Of a DNA stretch of 64,000 bases, positions 55,487 through 64,000 are shown one piece after another. Under the pieces are notes generated by a model. It was not told where the DNA came from. It ran no database searches and saw only the letters and a list, made by a program, of their open reading frames with translations. The position numbers and the translations under genes are program-made. Each line of letters begins with the position of its first letter. Position 1 is the first letter of the stretch. Source of the stretch: Amycolatopsis albispora (lineage in GTDB: Bacteria > Actinomycetota > Actinomycetes > Mycobacteriales > Pseudonocardiaceae); assembly GCF_003312875.1 (NCBI RefSeq), contig NZ_CP015163.1, positions 8,556,001 to 8,620,000 of the forward strand. The letters are read 5' to 3'.

Positions 55487-56329
55487 GTGCCGGTAGCCGT
55501 AGTCACGGATTCCACCGCCCACCTGCCGGAGGGCTTCGCCGACCGGCATGCGATCCGGGTGGTGCCGCTGCACGTGCTCATCGACGGGGTGTCCGCGCTC
55601 GACGGCACCGACGTCGGCCCGGCCGCGCTCGCCGAAGCGCTCGGCCAGCGCCGCATCGTCACCACCTCCAGGCCGACGCCAGCCGAGTTCGCCCGGCAGT
55701 TCCGCGCCGCGCTGGCCGACGGCGCCGAGGCGGTGGTTTCGGTGCACCTTTCCCGTGAGCTGTCGGGCACCTGGGAGGCGGCGGTGCTGGCGGCGCAGGA
55801 GGTCGGCCCGGACAAGGTGCGCATCGTCGATTCGCGGACCACCGCGATGGGGCTCGGCTTCGCCGCGCTGCACGCGTCTTCCGCCGCGGCGGCTGGTGCC
55901 TCGCCCGCCGAGGTGGAGAAGGCGGCGGTCGAGACGGCCCGGCGGTCGGAGACGCTTTTTGTGGTGGAGACCCTCGAGCATCTCCGCCGCGGCGGCCGCA
56001 TCGGCTCGGCGGCCGCGCTGCTCGGTACCGCGCTGGCCGTGAAACCGGTGCTGCACATGGCCGAAGGCCGCATCCTGCCGCTGGAGAAGGTGCGCACGAT
56101 GAACCGCGCGATGGCGCGCATGGTCGATCTCGCCGTGCGTGCGGCCGGTGACGACCCGGTGGAACTCGCCGTGCACCACCTGGCTTCGCCGGAACGCGCG
56201 GTCGAACTGGCCAACCGCCTGGAGGACCAGTTGCCGCGGTCGTCGGGGTGCCTGGTGTCCGAACTCGGCGCGGTGATCGGCGCCCACACCGGCCCGGGCG
56301 TGCTCGGGGTGGTCGTCCAGCGCCCCTGA
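55487..56329 (+). CDS. DegV family fatty-acid-binding protein
   Basis: A 280-residue protein of the DegV/FakB fold, which binds a fatty acid for phosphorylation or transfer. It begins VAVVTDSTAHLPEGFADRHAIRVVPLHV; further motifs are TSRPTPAEF, VHLSRELSGTWEAA, VDSRTTAMGLGF, and LEHLRRGGRIG. GTG at 55487 (GTG 55481 also in frame). It corresponds to Rv2417c and follows octT by 10 bases; a role in supplying acyl groups to OctT is attractive but unproven. Confidence 0.93.
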   Translation: MPVAVVTDSTAHLPEGFADRHAIRVVPLHVLIDGVSALDGTDVGPAALAEALGQRRIVTTSRPTPAEFARQFRAALADGAEAVVSVHLSRELSGTWEAAVLAAQEVGPDKVRIVDSRTTAMGLGFAALHASSAAAAGASPAEVEKAAVETARRSETLFVVETLEHLRRGGRIGSAAALLGTALAVKPVLHMAEGRILPLEKVRTMNRAMARMVDLAVRAAGDDPVELAVHHLASPERAVELANRLEDQLPRSSGCLVSELGAVIGAHTGPGVLGVVVQRP

Positions 56330-56506
56330 GCGTCGCGCACTGTTCACGCTCGGTGATCTCCGGGTCGGTAGTGACCGGCTTGTTATGTCCGATTCGTAAC
56401 GCTCGGTGAGATACTTCCGACGAGCAAGCATGCGCGGTGGGCCCGCTCGGGGCCTGGGTCAGGGGATCGCGCGGGGTTTCGGCTACCGGAGAAAGGACGA
56501 TCCCCC

Positions 56507-56899
56507 TTGACCGACCTGGTGGCGTTCCTGACCGCGAGGGTGAACGAGCGCCAGAGCCTGATCATGCGGACGGTGCAGAAGGGCAAGGCGGGTGATCAGC
56601 TCGACCACGCCGACCTGGCCACGCAGACCGAGATGCGCATCCGCGGCCTCGGTTCCGTCGAACTCGAATCGATCAACCGGATGATCCGCGAGGTGGAGGC
56701 GACGCGGTTGATCATCGAGGCCCACGAGACCACGGTGACCGACCGCGTGGCCGGGTTCCCCCTCTACGGCGGGGACTATTGGTGCGAGATCTGCCACGTC
56801 CCCGGCGGCGAACCGGGCACGACTTGGTGCCGGACGCTGCGCCTGCTCGCGCTGCCGTACGCGGACCACCCCGAGTACCGCCGCGAATGGCGCCCTTGA
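56507..56899 (+). CDS. DUF6221 family protein
   Basis: A 130-residue actinobacterial protein of unknown function, recognised by the ending RLLALPYADHPEYRREWRP and the N-terminal TDLVAFLTARVNERQ. A Cys pair (WCEICHVPGG, later TWCRTL) could bind metal. The TTG at 56507 is preceded by GAAAGGACG. The upstream gap (56330-56506) has two direct copies of CGCTCGGTGA about 50 bases apart, possibly promoter-related. The family often occurs near mobile or accessory DNA. Confidence 0.8.
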   Translation: MTDLVAFLTARVNERQSLIMRTVQKGKAGDQLDHADLATQTEMRIRGLGSVELESINRMIREVEATRLIIEAHETTVTDRVAGFPLYGGDYWCEICHVPGGEPGTTWCRTLRLLALPYADHPEYRREWRP

Positions 56900-57037
56900 C
56901 AAGTGGCCGCCGAACGGGCGAACTAGGTACGAGAAGGCTCTTGTTCCGCCCGGTGGCTCTGCCCTGGACGCGGCCCGCCCGGCGGTTGCCGGCCGGCCGC
57001 GTCCACGGCGGCCAGCCGATCGCTGTGGTGATCAACT

Positions 57038-57073
57038 CCGCGGTGGCCAGTGCTGTCGTTGGCCACTCCGCGG
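57038..57073. terminator. Hairpin between the converging DUF6221 and SRPBCC genes
   Basis: CCGCGGTGGCCA (57038-57049) pairs with TGGCCACTCCGCGG (57060-57073) with one bulged base and a 10-base loop. It lies in the 222-base gap between two convergent genes and could serve both as a weak bidirectional terminator. No T-run. Nothing else was seen in this gap. Confidence 0.45.
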
Positions 57074-57121
57074 ACCGGTGAGGCGATGGCCAGCTCTGCG
57101 GTGCCAGCGATGTGGCGGCGG

Positions 57122-57550
57122 TCAGCCGGTCGCTGCGGTTTCCGTGCCCTCGGTGGTGAGCTTCGCCAGCCGGGGCAGCACTTCGTCGCGCCAGCCCGGG
57201 CCCATGCGTTCGCAGGCGTCGCGCTGGCGCTTGTCGTCGAGGTCGAAGCCGGAGTGCTCGAGCAGCAGCCGGGTGCCGTGGCCCTCTTCGACGAGCCGCC
57301 AGGTCAGCGTCCAGTCCCCGTTGAAGGTGTAGACCAGCTTGGCGGGCGGCTCGGATTCGACGATCTTGCACGGGATGTCGCCGAAACCCGGCATCTGCAG
57401 GTGGAATTCGTGGCCGACCTGGTCGCTGATGTCGCCGGGCGCCCACCACTTCGCGTGCAGCTCGGGGTCGGTGAGCGCGCGCCACACCTTCGCGGGCGGC
57501 GCGTTCATGAACTGGTCGACGGTGATGGTCCCGGTCCGGGTGTAGGTCAT
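57122..57550 (-). CDS. SRPBCC/AHSA1-domain protein
   Basis: A 142-residue START-like (Bet v1) protein of the AHSA1 group: it begins ITVDQFMNAPPAKVWRALTDPELHAKWWAPG and has the family stretch TWRLVEEGHGTRLLLEHSGFD, forming a hydrophobic cavity for an unknown ligand. ATG at 57550 overlaps the ArsR stop (ATGA), the classical ArsR-SRPBCC operon seen across actinobacteria. The ligand may modulate the regulator or be detoxified; nothing in the sequence decides. Confidence 0.92.
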   Translation of the reverse strand: MTYTRTGTITVDQFMNAPPAKVWRALTDPELHAKWWAPGDISDQVGHEFHLQMPGFGDIPCKIVESEPPAKLVYTFNGDWTLTWRLVEEGHGTRLLLEHSGFDLDDKRQRDACERMGPGWRDEVLPRLAKLTTEGTETAATG

Positions 57551-57897
57551 CGCGAGTTGTCCTCTTGGTTTTGGTCTCGGTCTTGGTCGGGGAGTTCGTT
57601 TTCGACGAGGTCCGCCATGCTGCGGAGGCGTTCGCGCCAGAACCGCTCGAACGGGTGCAGCCAGTCGCCGACCTGCGCCAGCGGGGCTGCCTCCAGGTGG
57701 TAGAAGCGTTGCCGTCCCACCGGTTCGTCGCGCACGAGCGACGCGTTGCGGAGGATGCGCAGGTGCTCGGCCACCGACGGCCTGCTCATGTCGAACTGGG
57801 CCGCCAGGTCGCCCGCCGTGCGCGGGCCACCGGCCAGCAACTCCAGCAGGCGGCGCCGGGCCGGGCTGGCCAACGCGAGAAACACTTCGTCGGACAT
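57547..57897 (-). CDS. ArsR-family transcriptional regulator
   Basis: A 116-residue winged-helix repressor (LASPARRRLLELLAGGPRTAGDLAAQFDMSRPSVAEHLRILRNASLVRDEPVGRQRFYHL). It has no Cys metal site, so it is the non-metal type usually paired with SRPBCC genes. ATG at 57897 is chosen; ATG 57909 is in frame. A consensus TTGACA lies upstream on this strand with the operator-like repeats between it and the start, implying autoregulation. Confidence 0.9.
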   Translation of the reverse strand: MSDEVFLALASPARRRLLELLAGGPRTAGDLAAQFDMSRPSVAEHLRILRNASLVRDEPVGRQRFYHLEAAPLAQVGDWLHPFERFWRERLRSMADLVENELPDQDRDQNQEDNSR

Positions 57898-57909
57898 GCC
57901 CAGGAGCAT

Positions 57910-57947
57910 ATGTAGCCTCTGGCCTACATGTCAACTTCTCCCTACAT
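57910..57947 (-). promoter_or_regulatory. Likely ArsR operator and promoter
   Basis: ATGTAG (57910-57915) and CTACAT (57924-57929) form a dyad with an 8-base gap, and a third CTACAT lies at 57942-57947. On the minus strand a perfect TTGACA -35 sits just upstream of the dyad. This is the expected place for ArsR autorepression. Confidence 0.6.
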
Positions 57948-57968
57948 GCTTGCCGGTGAAGGCAACAC

Positions 57969-58022
57969 TTGAGCGATCGCTCAAAAGCGGTCTAGACTCA
58001 AATTTTGAGCGACCGCTCAAAA
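57969..58022 (+). promoter_or_regulatory. Two TetR-type operators around the vanY-like promoter
   Basis: TTGAGCGATCGCTCAA (57969-57984) and TTTTGAGCGACCGCTCAAAA (58003-58022) are perfect dyads sharing TTGAGCG-CGCTCAA, with centres 36 bases apart. TTGAGC and TAGACT (57993-57998), 18 bases apart, form a plausible promoter inside the pair. No TetR gene is adjacent; the local TetR at 47.4 kb has a different box. Confidence 0.65.
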
Positions 58023-58065
58023 CTGGGGTTGGCGCAGCGGGGTGCGTGACCGGACTGGGGGTGTC

Positions 58066-58656
58066 ATGTCGGCCCATCGTGGTGAGTGGTGTGGTGAGCG
58101 ACTGCGTGATCACGGGTACCGGGTGGCCGCCCGGTTGCTGGCGGTCGCGCTGCTGCCGTTGGCTTTTGTGCTCGCGCCGCGGCGGGCCCGGCACGTGGCA
58201 TGCCAGTGGGCGCTGGCCGCGCGTTTTCCTGCCGAGAATCTCGCTGGCCTCACCCTGGCGACCCGGCGAGCGTTCACGGCCGCCCGCACACAGGCTTTTT
58301 GGCACGACGGCACGCTGATCGGGCTCACCTCCGGCTACCGGAACCCAGCGGAGCAACGGTGTTTGTACGCGGAAGAACTCCGCCGAATCGAGCTCGCGAC
58401 GACGGACGCGCGCCCGCGAGTGCTCCCGGCCGAGGAGTCACGGCACGTCGTGGGCACGGCGCTGGACGTGCGGCCCGCCGAGGGAGCGCGCTGGCTGGAA
58501 CGCCACGGCGCCGCGTACGACCTGTACCGGGTGTACGACAACGAATGGTGGCACTTCGAACACCGCCCCGATGGCCCACCGGTGCGGCTGCGCTATCCCG
58601 GCGCATCGCTTGGCAAGACCGCAGTGCTACCGCGACCCGCCCTCGACAGCGCCTGA
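58066..58656 (+). CDS. VanY-like D-Ala-D-Ala carboxypeptidase (peptidase M15)
   Basis: A 196-residue protein. After a hydrophobic segment (LLAVALLPLAFVLAPRRA) comes the M15 domain with TSGYRNPAEQ, the zinc-binding ESRHVVGTALDVRP (His and Asp) and DNEWWHFEH (His). It trims terminal D-Ala from muropeptides or precursors; such enzymes occur in peptidoglycan recycling and in glycopeptide producers. ATG at 58066 has CTGGGGG upstream; a GTG at 58042 is in frame. It stands alone behind two TetR-type boxes. Confidence 0.88.
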   Translation: MSAHRGEWCGERLRDHGYRVAARLLAVALLPLAFVLAPRRARHVACQWALAARFPAENLAGLTLATRRAFTAARTQAFWHDGTLIGLTSGYRNPAEQRCLYAEELRRIELATTDARPRVLPAEESRHVVGTALDVRPAEGARWLERHGAAYDLYRVYDNEWWHFEHRPDGPPVRLRYPGASLGKTAVLPRPALDSA

Positions 58657-58991
58657 CCGACGGCATGCACCATTACGACCGATCCGCGCACGGGCTGACG
58701 GCTGCCTCGCCTCGGACCACCGCAGCGGCTGCGCGCAGTCTGACGGGTGCCACTGTCGCGGACCGTTGTGGCGGTTGGGTGCGGGGCCGAGTAGGTGCCT
58801 TGGCCGGGACTGGCGTGGCGGTTGTGTGCAGGGGCTGCCGGAGGCTGCTCTTTCGTCGCTGATCTGGGGCAACTCTGCGCGCACTCGGCCGCGCCCGCCC
58901 GACGCGGAATGTGTCGCAAGGAGGTGTCAGTCGGCTGTGGCTTGTCAGGGCGCGATGCTGTGACTGCTGTAGGCGGATGGTGCTGGGCGGG
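58657..58991. other. Gene-free convergent gap
   Basis: These 335 bases lie between the converging vanY-like and comEC genes. Short frames exist on both strands but none has a ribosome-binding site or a recognisable protein. No strong hairpin or repeat was found. Confidence 0.6.
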
Positions 58992-61379
58992 TCAGCGGCC
59001 TCGGCGGAGGATGGCTGGGGTGCCGTCGTCGGGGAGGACGGCGGTGTCGCCATCGGTGTCGGTTCGGGTCAGCAGGGCGCCTCCGGTGGTCAAGGTGTCC
59101 ATTGTGGATTGATTCGGGTGTCCGTACGAGTTACCGGCGCCGACGCTGATCATCGCGACGCGTGGGGCGACCGCGGTCAGGAAGGCGGGCAGCGAATAGC
59201 GTGAGCCGTGGTGCGGCACCTTGAGTATTTCGGCGTGCAGGTCCTCCTTGGTGGCCAGTAGATCGGCTTGCGCGGCCAGTTCGACGTCGCCGGTGAGCAG
59301 GATTCGTCCCGCGCTGGTGTGGCCCCTGAGCACCAGCGAACTGTTGTTGATCAACGTGCCGTCCTTCTCCGCCGTGGCGCGTGTGCTGACGTAGCGCGGC
59401 CCCAGTACGTCGAGGCCCAGCCCCGGCCAGTCGAGCCGCTGCCCGACCGGCAACTCCACCACCGGCACGCCGTTCGCACCGGCCACCTCGACGACCTTGT
59501 CCCAGGCCCATCGCGGTGCCCGGCCCGCGCCCACCGCCACCGCGCCGACCGTTCTGCCCTCGAACACCGACGCCAGCCCGCCGACGTGATCCGCATGCAG
59601 GTGGCTGAGCACCAGCAACGGCACCCTGTCCACGTCCAGCCGATCGAGGCAGCGATCCACCGGCCCCGGCTCCGGCCCGGTGTCCACCACGACGGCCCGC
59701 CCGGGTTCGGCGGTGGCCAGCACGAGGGCGTCGCCCTGGCCCACGTCGCACGCCACCACCGCCCAGCCCGGCGGAGGCCACGGCGGCGCGATCATCCGCG
59801 CGGGCACCGTCACCAGCAGGACGAGCGCCAGCACGACCGCGATCGCCAGCCGCACCCGGCCGAACCGGCAGGCCACCACCAGGACCACGACCACCAGCGC
59901 CGCCAGCAAGCCGCCCCACCAGCCCGGCGGCCAGTCCAGCACCGCGCCCGGCACCGCCGACGCCTCCCTGGCCACCAGGATCAGCCAGCTGGCCTCCGGC
60001 CCGGCCAGCCGCACCAGGAACTCGGCGCCGCCCGGCCACACCGTGCCGAGCACCGTCGCCAGCACGCCGAGAATGGTTGCCGGCGCGACCACCGGTGCGG
60101 CCAGCAGGTTCGCGGCCACCGCCACCAGGCTCAGCTCACCCGCCATGCCCGCGACGATCGGCACGGTCACGGTGAACGCCGCCAACGGCACCGCCAGCCA
60201 CTCCGCCGGACCGGACGGCACCCCTCGCCGGGTGAGTGCCGCGGCCCAGCGCGGTGCCAGCAGCACCAGTCCCGCCGTCGCCACCACGGACAGCGCGAAA
60301 CCGAAGCTGGCCGCCATCGCCGGGTCGTACACCACCAGTCCCGCCACAGCCGCCGCCAGTGCCGGGAGCGCGGTGCCCCGGCGACCCAGCGCCAGCGCGA
60401 GCAGTCCGACGGCGCCCATCACGCCCGCTCGCAGCACGCTCGGTTCCGGCCCGGTGATGATCAGGTAGCCCGCGAGGGCCAGGCCCGCGCCAGCCGCCGA
60501 CACCACCGGCCCGAGCCGCAGCAGCCGGAACAACAGCAGCACCGCACCGCAGACGATCGTCACGTTGGTGCCGCTGACCGCCGTCAGGTGCGACAGGCCC
60601 GCAGCACGGAACTCGTCCTCGACCCGCCGGGACATTCCGGCGGTGTCACCGACCGCCAGCCCCGGTACCAGTCCGGCTGGTTCCTCGTCGAGCACGCCCG
60701 CCGCCGCCCGGAGCCCGGCGCGCATCGAGGCAGCTGCCCGCTGCCACCATGGCGCGTCAGCGACTTCCTGCGGTGGCCCTCGTACCTGGAGAGCTGCCAC
60801 GGTCAGCTCGGCCGGTCGCCCCGGGGCCAGGGAGCCCGAGGCGGTCACCTGCTGCCCTGGCAACAGATCCGACCAACTCTCCGCGGTGGCGAGCAGCACC
60901 ACGCGCCCGTCCGAGAACACCGTCCGTTGATCGACCGTCGCCTCGATGACCTCGGACGGGATCACCACGGCACTCGTACCACCTGCCCTTCCCGCGTAGC
61001 CCGCCGAACGGATCGGCCGGGGTCGTTCGGTGACCGTCACCCGGAGCACCGCTTGCTCACCTCGATCCGCTGCCGGGCGAAGCGGATCCTGCTGTGCGGC
61101 TTGCAGCCGCGGCGTCACCACCACCGCGAGCAACGCGCCGAAACCCAGTAGTGCCAACAGAAGCGCGCCCGTTCGTCCACTTCCCGTCGGTCGCCGGTGG
61201 ACGGCCAGCAGTCCACCGGCAGCCACCCCCGCCACGCCCGCGCCGACCGCGAGCGTCACCCACCAGCCGAGCAACAGGCCGCCGAGAGTGCCGAGCCAGA
61301 CCGCGAGCGCGGCCGGTACCAACCGCAGATCATGCCTGGCGGGCTCGGGGATCACCGCCGAACCGGCGGCCGGGGTCAT
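58992..61379 (-). CDS. comEC: ComEC/Rec2 family DNA-uptake channel protein
   Basis: A 795-residue membrane protein. An N-terminal helical pair and OB-like DUF4131 region are followed by the competence channel domain (about 225-490) with the signature LSHLTAVSGTNVTIV. A C-terminal metallo-beta-lactamase-like domain (about 540-780) reads VVACDVGQGDALVL and LVLSHLHADHVGGLASV, with late KVPHHGSRYS. All metal ligands of the nuclease-like domain appear present. ATG overlaps the comEA stop (ATGA). In Streptomyces and mycobacteria ComEC/ComEA homologues are conserved although natural competence is rarely seen; the physiological role is uncertain. Confidence 0.95.
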   Translation of the reverse strand: MTPAAGSAVIPEPARHDLRLVPAALAVWLGTLGGLLLGWWVTLAVGAGVAGVAAGGLLAVHRRPTGSGRTGALLLALLGFGALLAVVVTPRLQAAQQDPLRPAADRGEQAVLRVTVTERPRPIRSAGYAGRAGGTSAVVIPSEVIEATVDQRTVFSDGRVVLLATAESWSDLLPGQQVTASGSLAPGRPAELTVAALQVRGPPQEVADAPWWQRAAASMRAGLRAAAGVLDEEPAGLVPGLAVGDTAGMSRRVEDEFRAAGLSHLTAVSGTNVTIVCGAVLLLFRLLRLGPVVSAAGAGLALAGYLIITGPEPSVLRAGVMGAVGLLALALGRRGTALPALAAAVAGLVVYDPAMAASFGFALSVVATAGLVLLAPRWAAALTRRGVPSGPAEWLAVPLAAFTVTVPIVAGMAGELSLVAVAANLLAAPVVAPATILGVLATVLGTVWPGGAEFLVRLAGPEASWLILVAREASAVPGAVLDWPPGWWGGLLAALVVVVLVVACRFGRVRLAIAVVLALVLLVTVPARMIAPPWPPPGWAVVACDVGQGDALVLATAEPGRAVVVDTGPEPGPVDRCLDRLDVDRVPLLVLSHLHADHVGGLASVFEGRTVGAVAVGAGRAPRWAWDKVVEVAGANGVPVVELPVGQRLDWPGLGLDVLGPRYVSTRATAEKDGTLINNSSLVLRGHTSAGRILLTGDVELAAQADLLATKEDLHAEILKVPHHGSRYSLPAFLTAVAPRVAMISVGAGNSYGHPNQSTMDTLTTGGALLTRTDTDGDTAVLPDDGTPAILRRGR

Positions 61380-62110
61380 TGCACGGTCACCTGATCACGC
61401 AGGCGCGTGAACCGGGTTTCGCCGATCCCTTCCACTTCACGGAGTTGCTCGACCGCGGTGAAGCGGCCGTGTTCGTTGCGCCAGTCGAGAATGCGCTGCG
61501 CGGTGACCTCGCCGATGCCGGGTAGATCGTCGAGCTGGGCCAGGCTCGCGGTGTTGAGGTCGACCTTGACCGCGGGTCCGGCGCCGGGGGAAGTCGGCGC
61601 CGGACCTTGGGCCTGTGGTGGCGCCCCCACATCGAGTTGCTCCCCGTCGCTGAGACGGCGAGCCAGGTTCACGGTGGCGAGATCGGTGCCGGGCAAGGCG
61701 CCTCCGGCTGCGCGCAACGCATCGGCGACGCGCGCGCCGGCGGGCAGCGTGACCAGACCGGGTTTGGTGACGTCGCCGATCACGCTCACGACCAGCTCGG
61801 CGCTGGCGCTCGGCGGCGCGCTGGAAGCGGGTGCGGCGCGGGCCAGTGGCAGCGCCGGGGCGCGTTCCGGCTCCGGCCCGCCGCCCAGCAGCAGGACGGC
61901 GGTGAGCGCGATCGCGAGCACGCCGGCGATGGCGAACACGATCGCGGCGCGCCCTTTGGCCGGGCTGCCGCGGGCTTTGGGCAGCCAGCGGGTGATCAGC
62001 CGGCGCGTGCGGTCGCGTTCCACCCGGGCCGCCAGCTCGGCGAGGTCCGGTTTGGGCTCCTCGGAGGGCGGGGGCGCTCCGGGATTGAAGAGTTGAAGAC
62101 GTTCGAACAC
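61376..62110 (-). CDS. comEA: ComEA family DNA-binding protein
   Basis: A 244-residue membrane-anchored protein. A cytoplasmic N-terminus is followed by one transmembrane helix (IVFAIAGVLAIALTAVLLLGG), a SLBB-like domain (about 120-165; VVSVIGDVTKPGLVTLPAGARVADAL), and two helix-hairpin-helix motifs (about 182-242; VDLNTASLAQLDDLPGIGEVTAQRIL) that bind DNA outside the membrane. The GTG at 62110 is chosen because upstream the frame enters the low-complexity tandem array. Coupled to comEC. Confidence 0.92.
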   Translation of the reverse strand: MFERLQLFNPGAPPPSEEPKPDLAELAARVERDRTRRLITRWLPKARGSPAKGRAAIVFAIAGVLAIALTAVLLLGGGPEPERAPALPLARAAPASSAPPSASAELVVSVIGDVTKPGLVTLPAGARVADALRAAGGALPGTDLATVNLARRLSDGEQLDVGAPPQAQGPAPTSPGAGPAVKVDLNTASLAQLDDLPGIGEVTAQRILDWRNEHGRFTAVEQLREVEGIGETRFTRLRDQVTVQ

Positions 62111-62219
62111 GGCTTCGACGTTATGGGGGTTGGGGTGGGGAGGACAGGGGGTTGAGTGGGGGCTGTGGACAAGTTGGGGGGTGTGGATAAGTCGGTGGGC
62201 GCTGGAGGCAGGCGGCAGA

Positions 62220-62660
62220 GGTAAATGCTGAGGGAGAGGCAAATGCTGATGGCAGGGGCGGATGTTGATGACAGAGGCGGAGGCTGGCGAGAGGGAATGC
62301 TGGTGAGGGAGCGAATGGTGCTGGGGACGCGGATGCTGGAGACGGGGGCGAGCGCTGGCGAGAGCGCGAATGCTGGCGGGTGAGGCGAATGCTAGCGAGG
62401 GAGCCGAATGCTGGCGGGTGAGGCGGATGCTGAAGGGAGGGGCGGGCGCTGGTGAGGGGTGATGCTGGTGAGGGAGGCGAGCGCTGGCGGGGAGGTGAAT
62501 GGTGGCGGCGAGGGCCGCTGATGCTGGCGGGAGCCGAATGCTGGAGAGAGAGGGGCCAGCGTTGACGAGAGGGGCCAGCGCTAGCGAGGGGGCGAATGTG
62601 GTGAAGGGGGAATGCTGGTTAGGGAAGCGAGCGCTGACGACTGAGACGGATGCTGGCAAC
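62220..62660. repeat. Degenerate tandem array upstream of comEA
   Basis: About 20 imperfect units of roughly 20-22 bases with a core like GAATGCTGGCGGGTGAGGC. Unit length and sequence vary throughout, and there is no conserved repeat/spacer alternation. Together with a family A palindrome it fills the 668-base gap 62111-62778 between comEA and thrC, which holds no other gene. The comEA promoter must lie in or next to it. Confidence 0.75.
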
Positions 62661-62705
62661 AGAGGCGAATGTTGCCGAAGACCGGCGTACACGAACGGCA
62701 TGCCG

Positions 62706-62760
62706 GACACGAATGTGGCTTTCGGGGCGTGGTGAACGCTCCGAAAGCCACATTCGTGTT
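62706..62760. repeat. Family A palindrome beside the thrC 3' end
   Basis: An inverted repeat with one mismatch: GACACGAATGTGGCTTTCGG and its complement flank GGCGT-GGTGA-ACGCT. The G-T mismatch lies in the inner stem. It begins 19 bases beyond the thrC stop, at a place expected for a terminator, but no T-run follows on the thrC strand. Confidence 0.85.
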
Positions 62761-62778
62761 CTGGGGAAAGAAAGGGTG

Positions 62779-64000
<1,222 letters not shown>

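Noticed and set aside
58657..58991. Small frames between the vanY-like gene and comEC
   Set aside because: No ribosome-binding site and no recognisable protein in either direction.
62111..62710. Extending comEA upstream to an ATG at 62710
   Set aside because: The extension is pure low-complexity sequence produced by the tandem array and palindrome. No homology or ribosome-binding site.

Overview
The window looks like chromosome from a high-GC actinomycete, most likely a Pseudonocardiaceae member of the Amycolatopsis type. I infer this from the base composition, the many GTG starts, the dense ATGA/GTGA stop-start overlaps and the gene order; no 16S gene is present to confirm it. No tRNA, rRNA, CRISPR array, insertion sequence or prophage was seen.

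The backbone is a conserved housekeeping series in the order known from Mycobacterium tuberculosis (Rv2448c to Rv2415c region): valS (cut by the left edge), folC, a DUF4233 membrane protein, ndk, rne, rplU, rpmA, obgE, proB, nadD, rsfS, gpgP, octT, a degV-family gene, then comEA/comEC on the opposite strand. thrC is cut by the right edge. gpgP and octT are inferred from this order: in mycobacteria they encode the phosphatase and octanoyltransferase of the methylglucose lipopolysaccharide pathway.

Five accessory blocks interrupt the backbone. (1) 1.6-18.0 kb: a VOC protein, two coupled secreted SGNH hydrolases, and a sugar uptake/catabolism operon (Gfo/Idh oxidoreductase, RbsA-type ATPase, two permeases, binding lipoprotein, sugar epimerase, and a 1294-residue secreted ThuA/sugar-dehydrogenase/PKD/FIMAH protein). 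A DUF222-HNH gene with an SOS-like box and a methyltransferase follow. (2) 20.1-24.2 kb: a broken DHFR-like remnant, a secreted penicillin-acylase-family Ntn hydrolase and a Tat-exported PhoD phosphatase. (3) 24.7-35.3 kb: an MFS sugar-acid type transporter divergent from a FadR-type regulator, a secreted phosphodiester glycosidase/calcineurin-like fusion, a GNAT, a DrrAB-like exporter with two permeases, and a subtilase. (4) 42.4-52.9 kb: a LuxR/histidine kinase pair divergent from a FtsX-type ABC exporter, a TetR/FAD-monooxygenase pair, an MHS transporter and a RecQ helicase fused to a phosphoribosyltransferase-like domain. (5) 56.5-58.7 kb: DUF6221, an ArsR/SRPBCC pair and a VanY-like carboxypeptidase behind two TetR-type boxes.

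The least expected feature is the intergenic repeat content. One dispersed palindrome family (A) has four copies and a second, longer family (B) has two. In both, stem positions differ between copies in a compensated way, which suggests the hairpin itself is maintained. One family A copy supplies the last 17 codons and the stop of a transporter gene. Two degenerate tandem arrays (33.3 and 62.2 kb) each lie next to a family A copy. The first contains a 34/36-identical duplicate of the 3' end of the adjacent permease gene. Together these suggest an unexplained process remodelling gene 3' ends.
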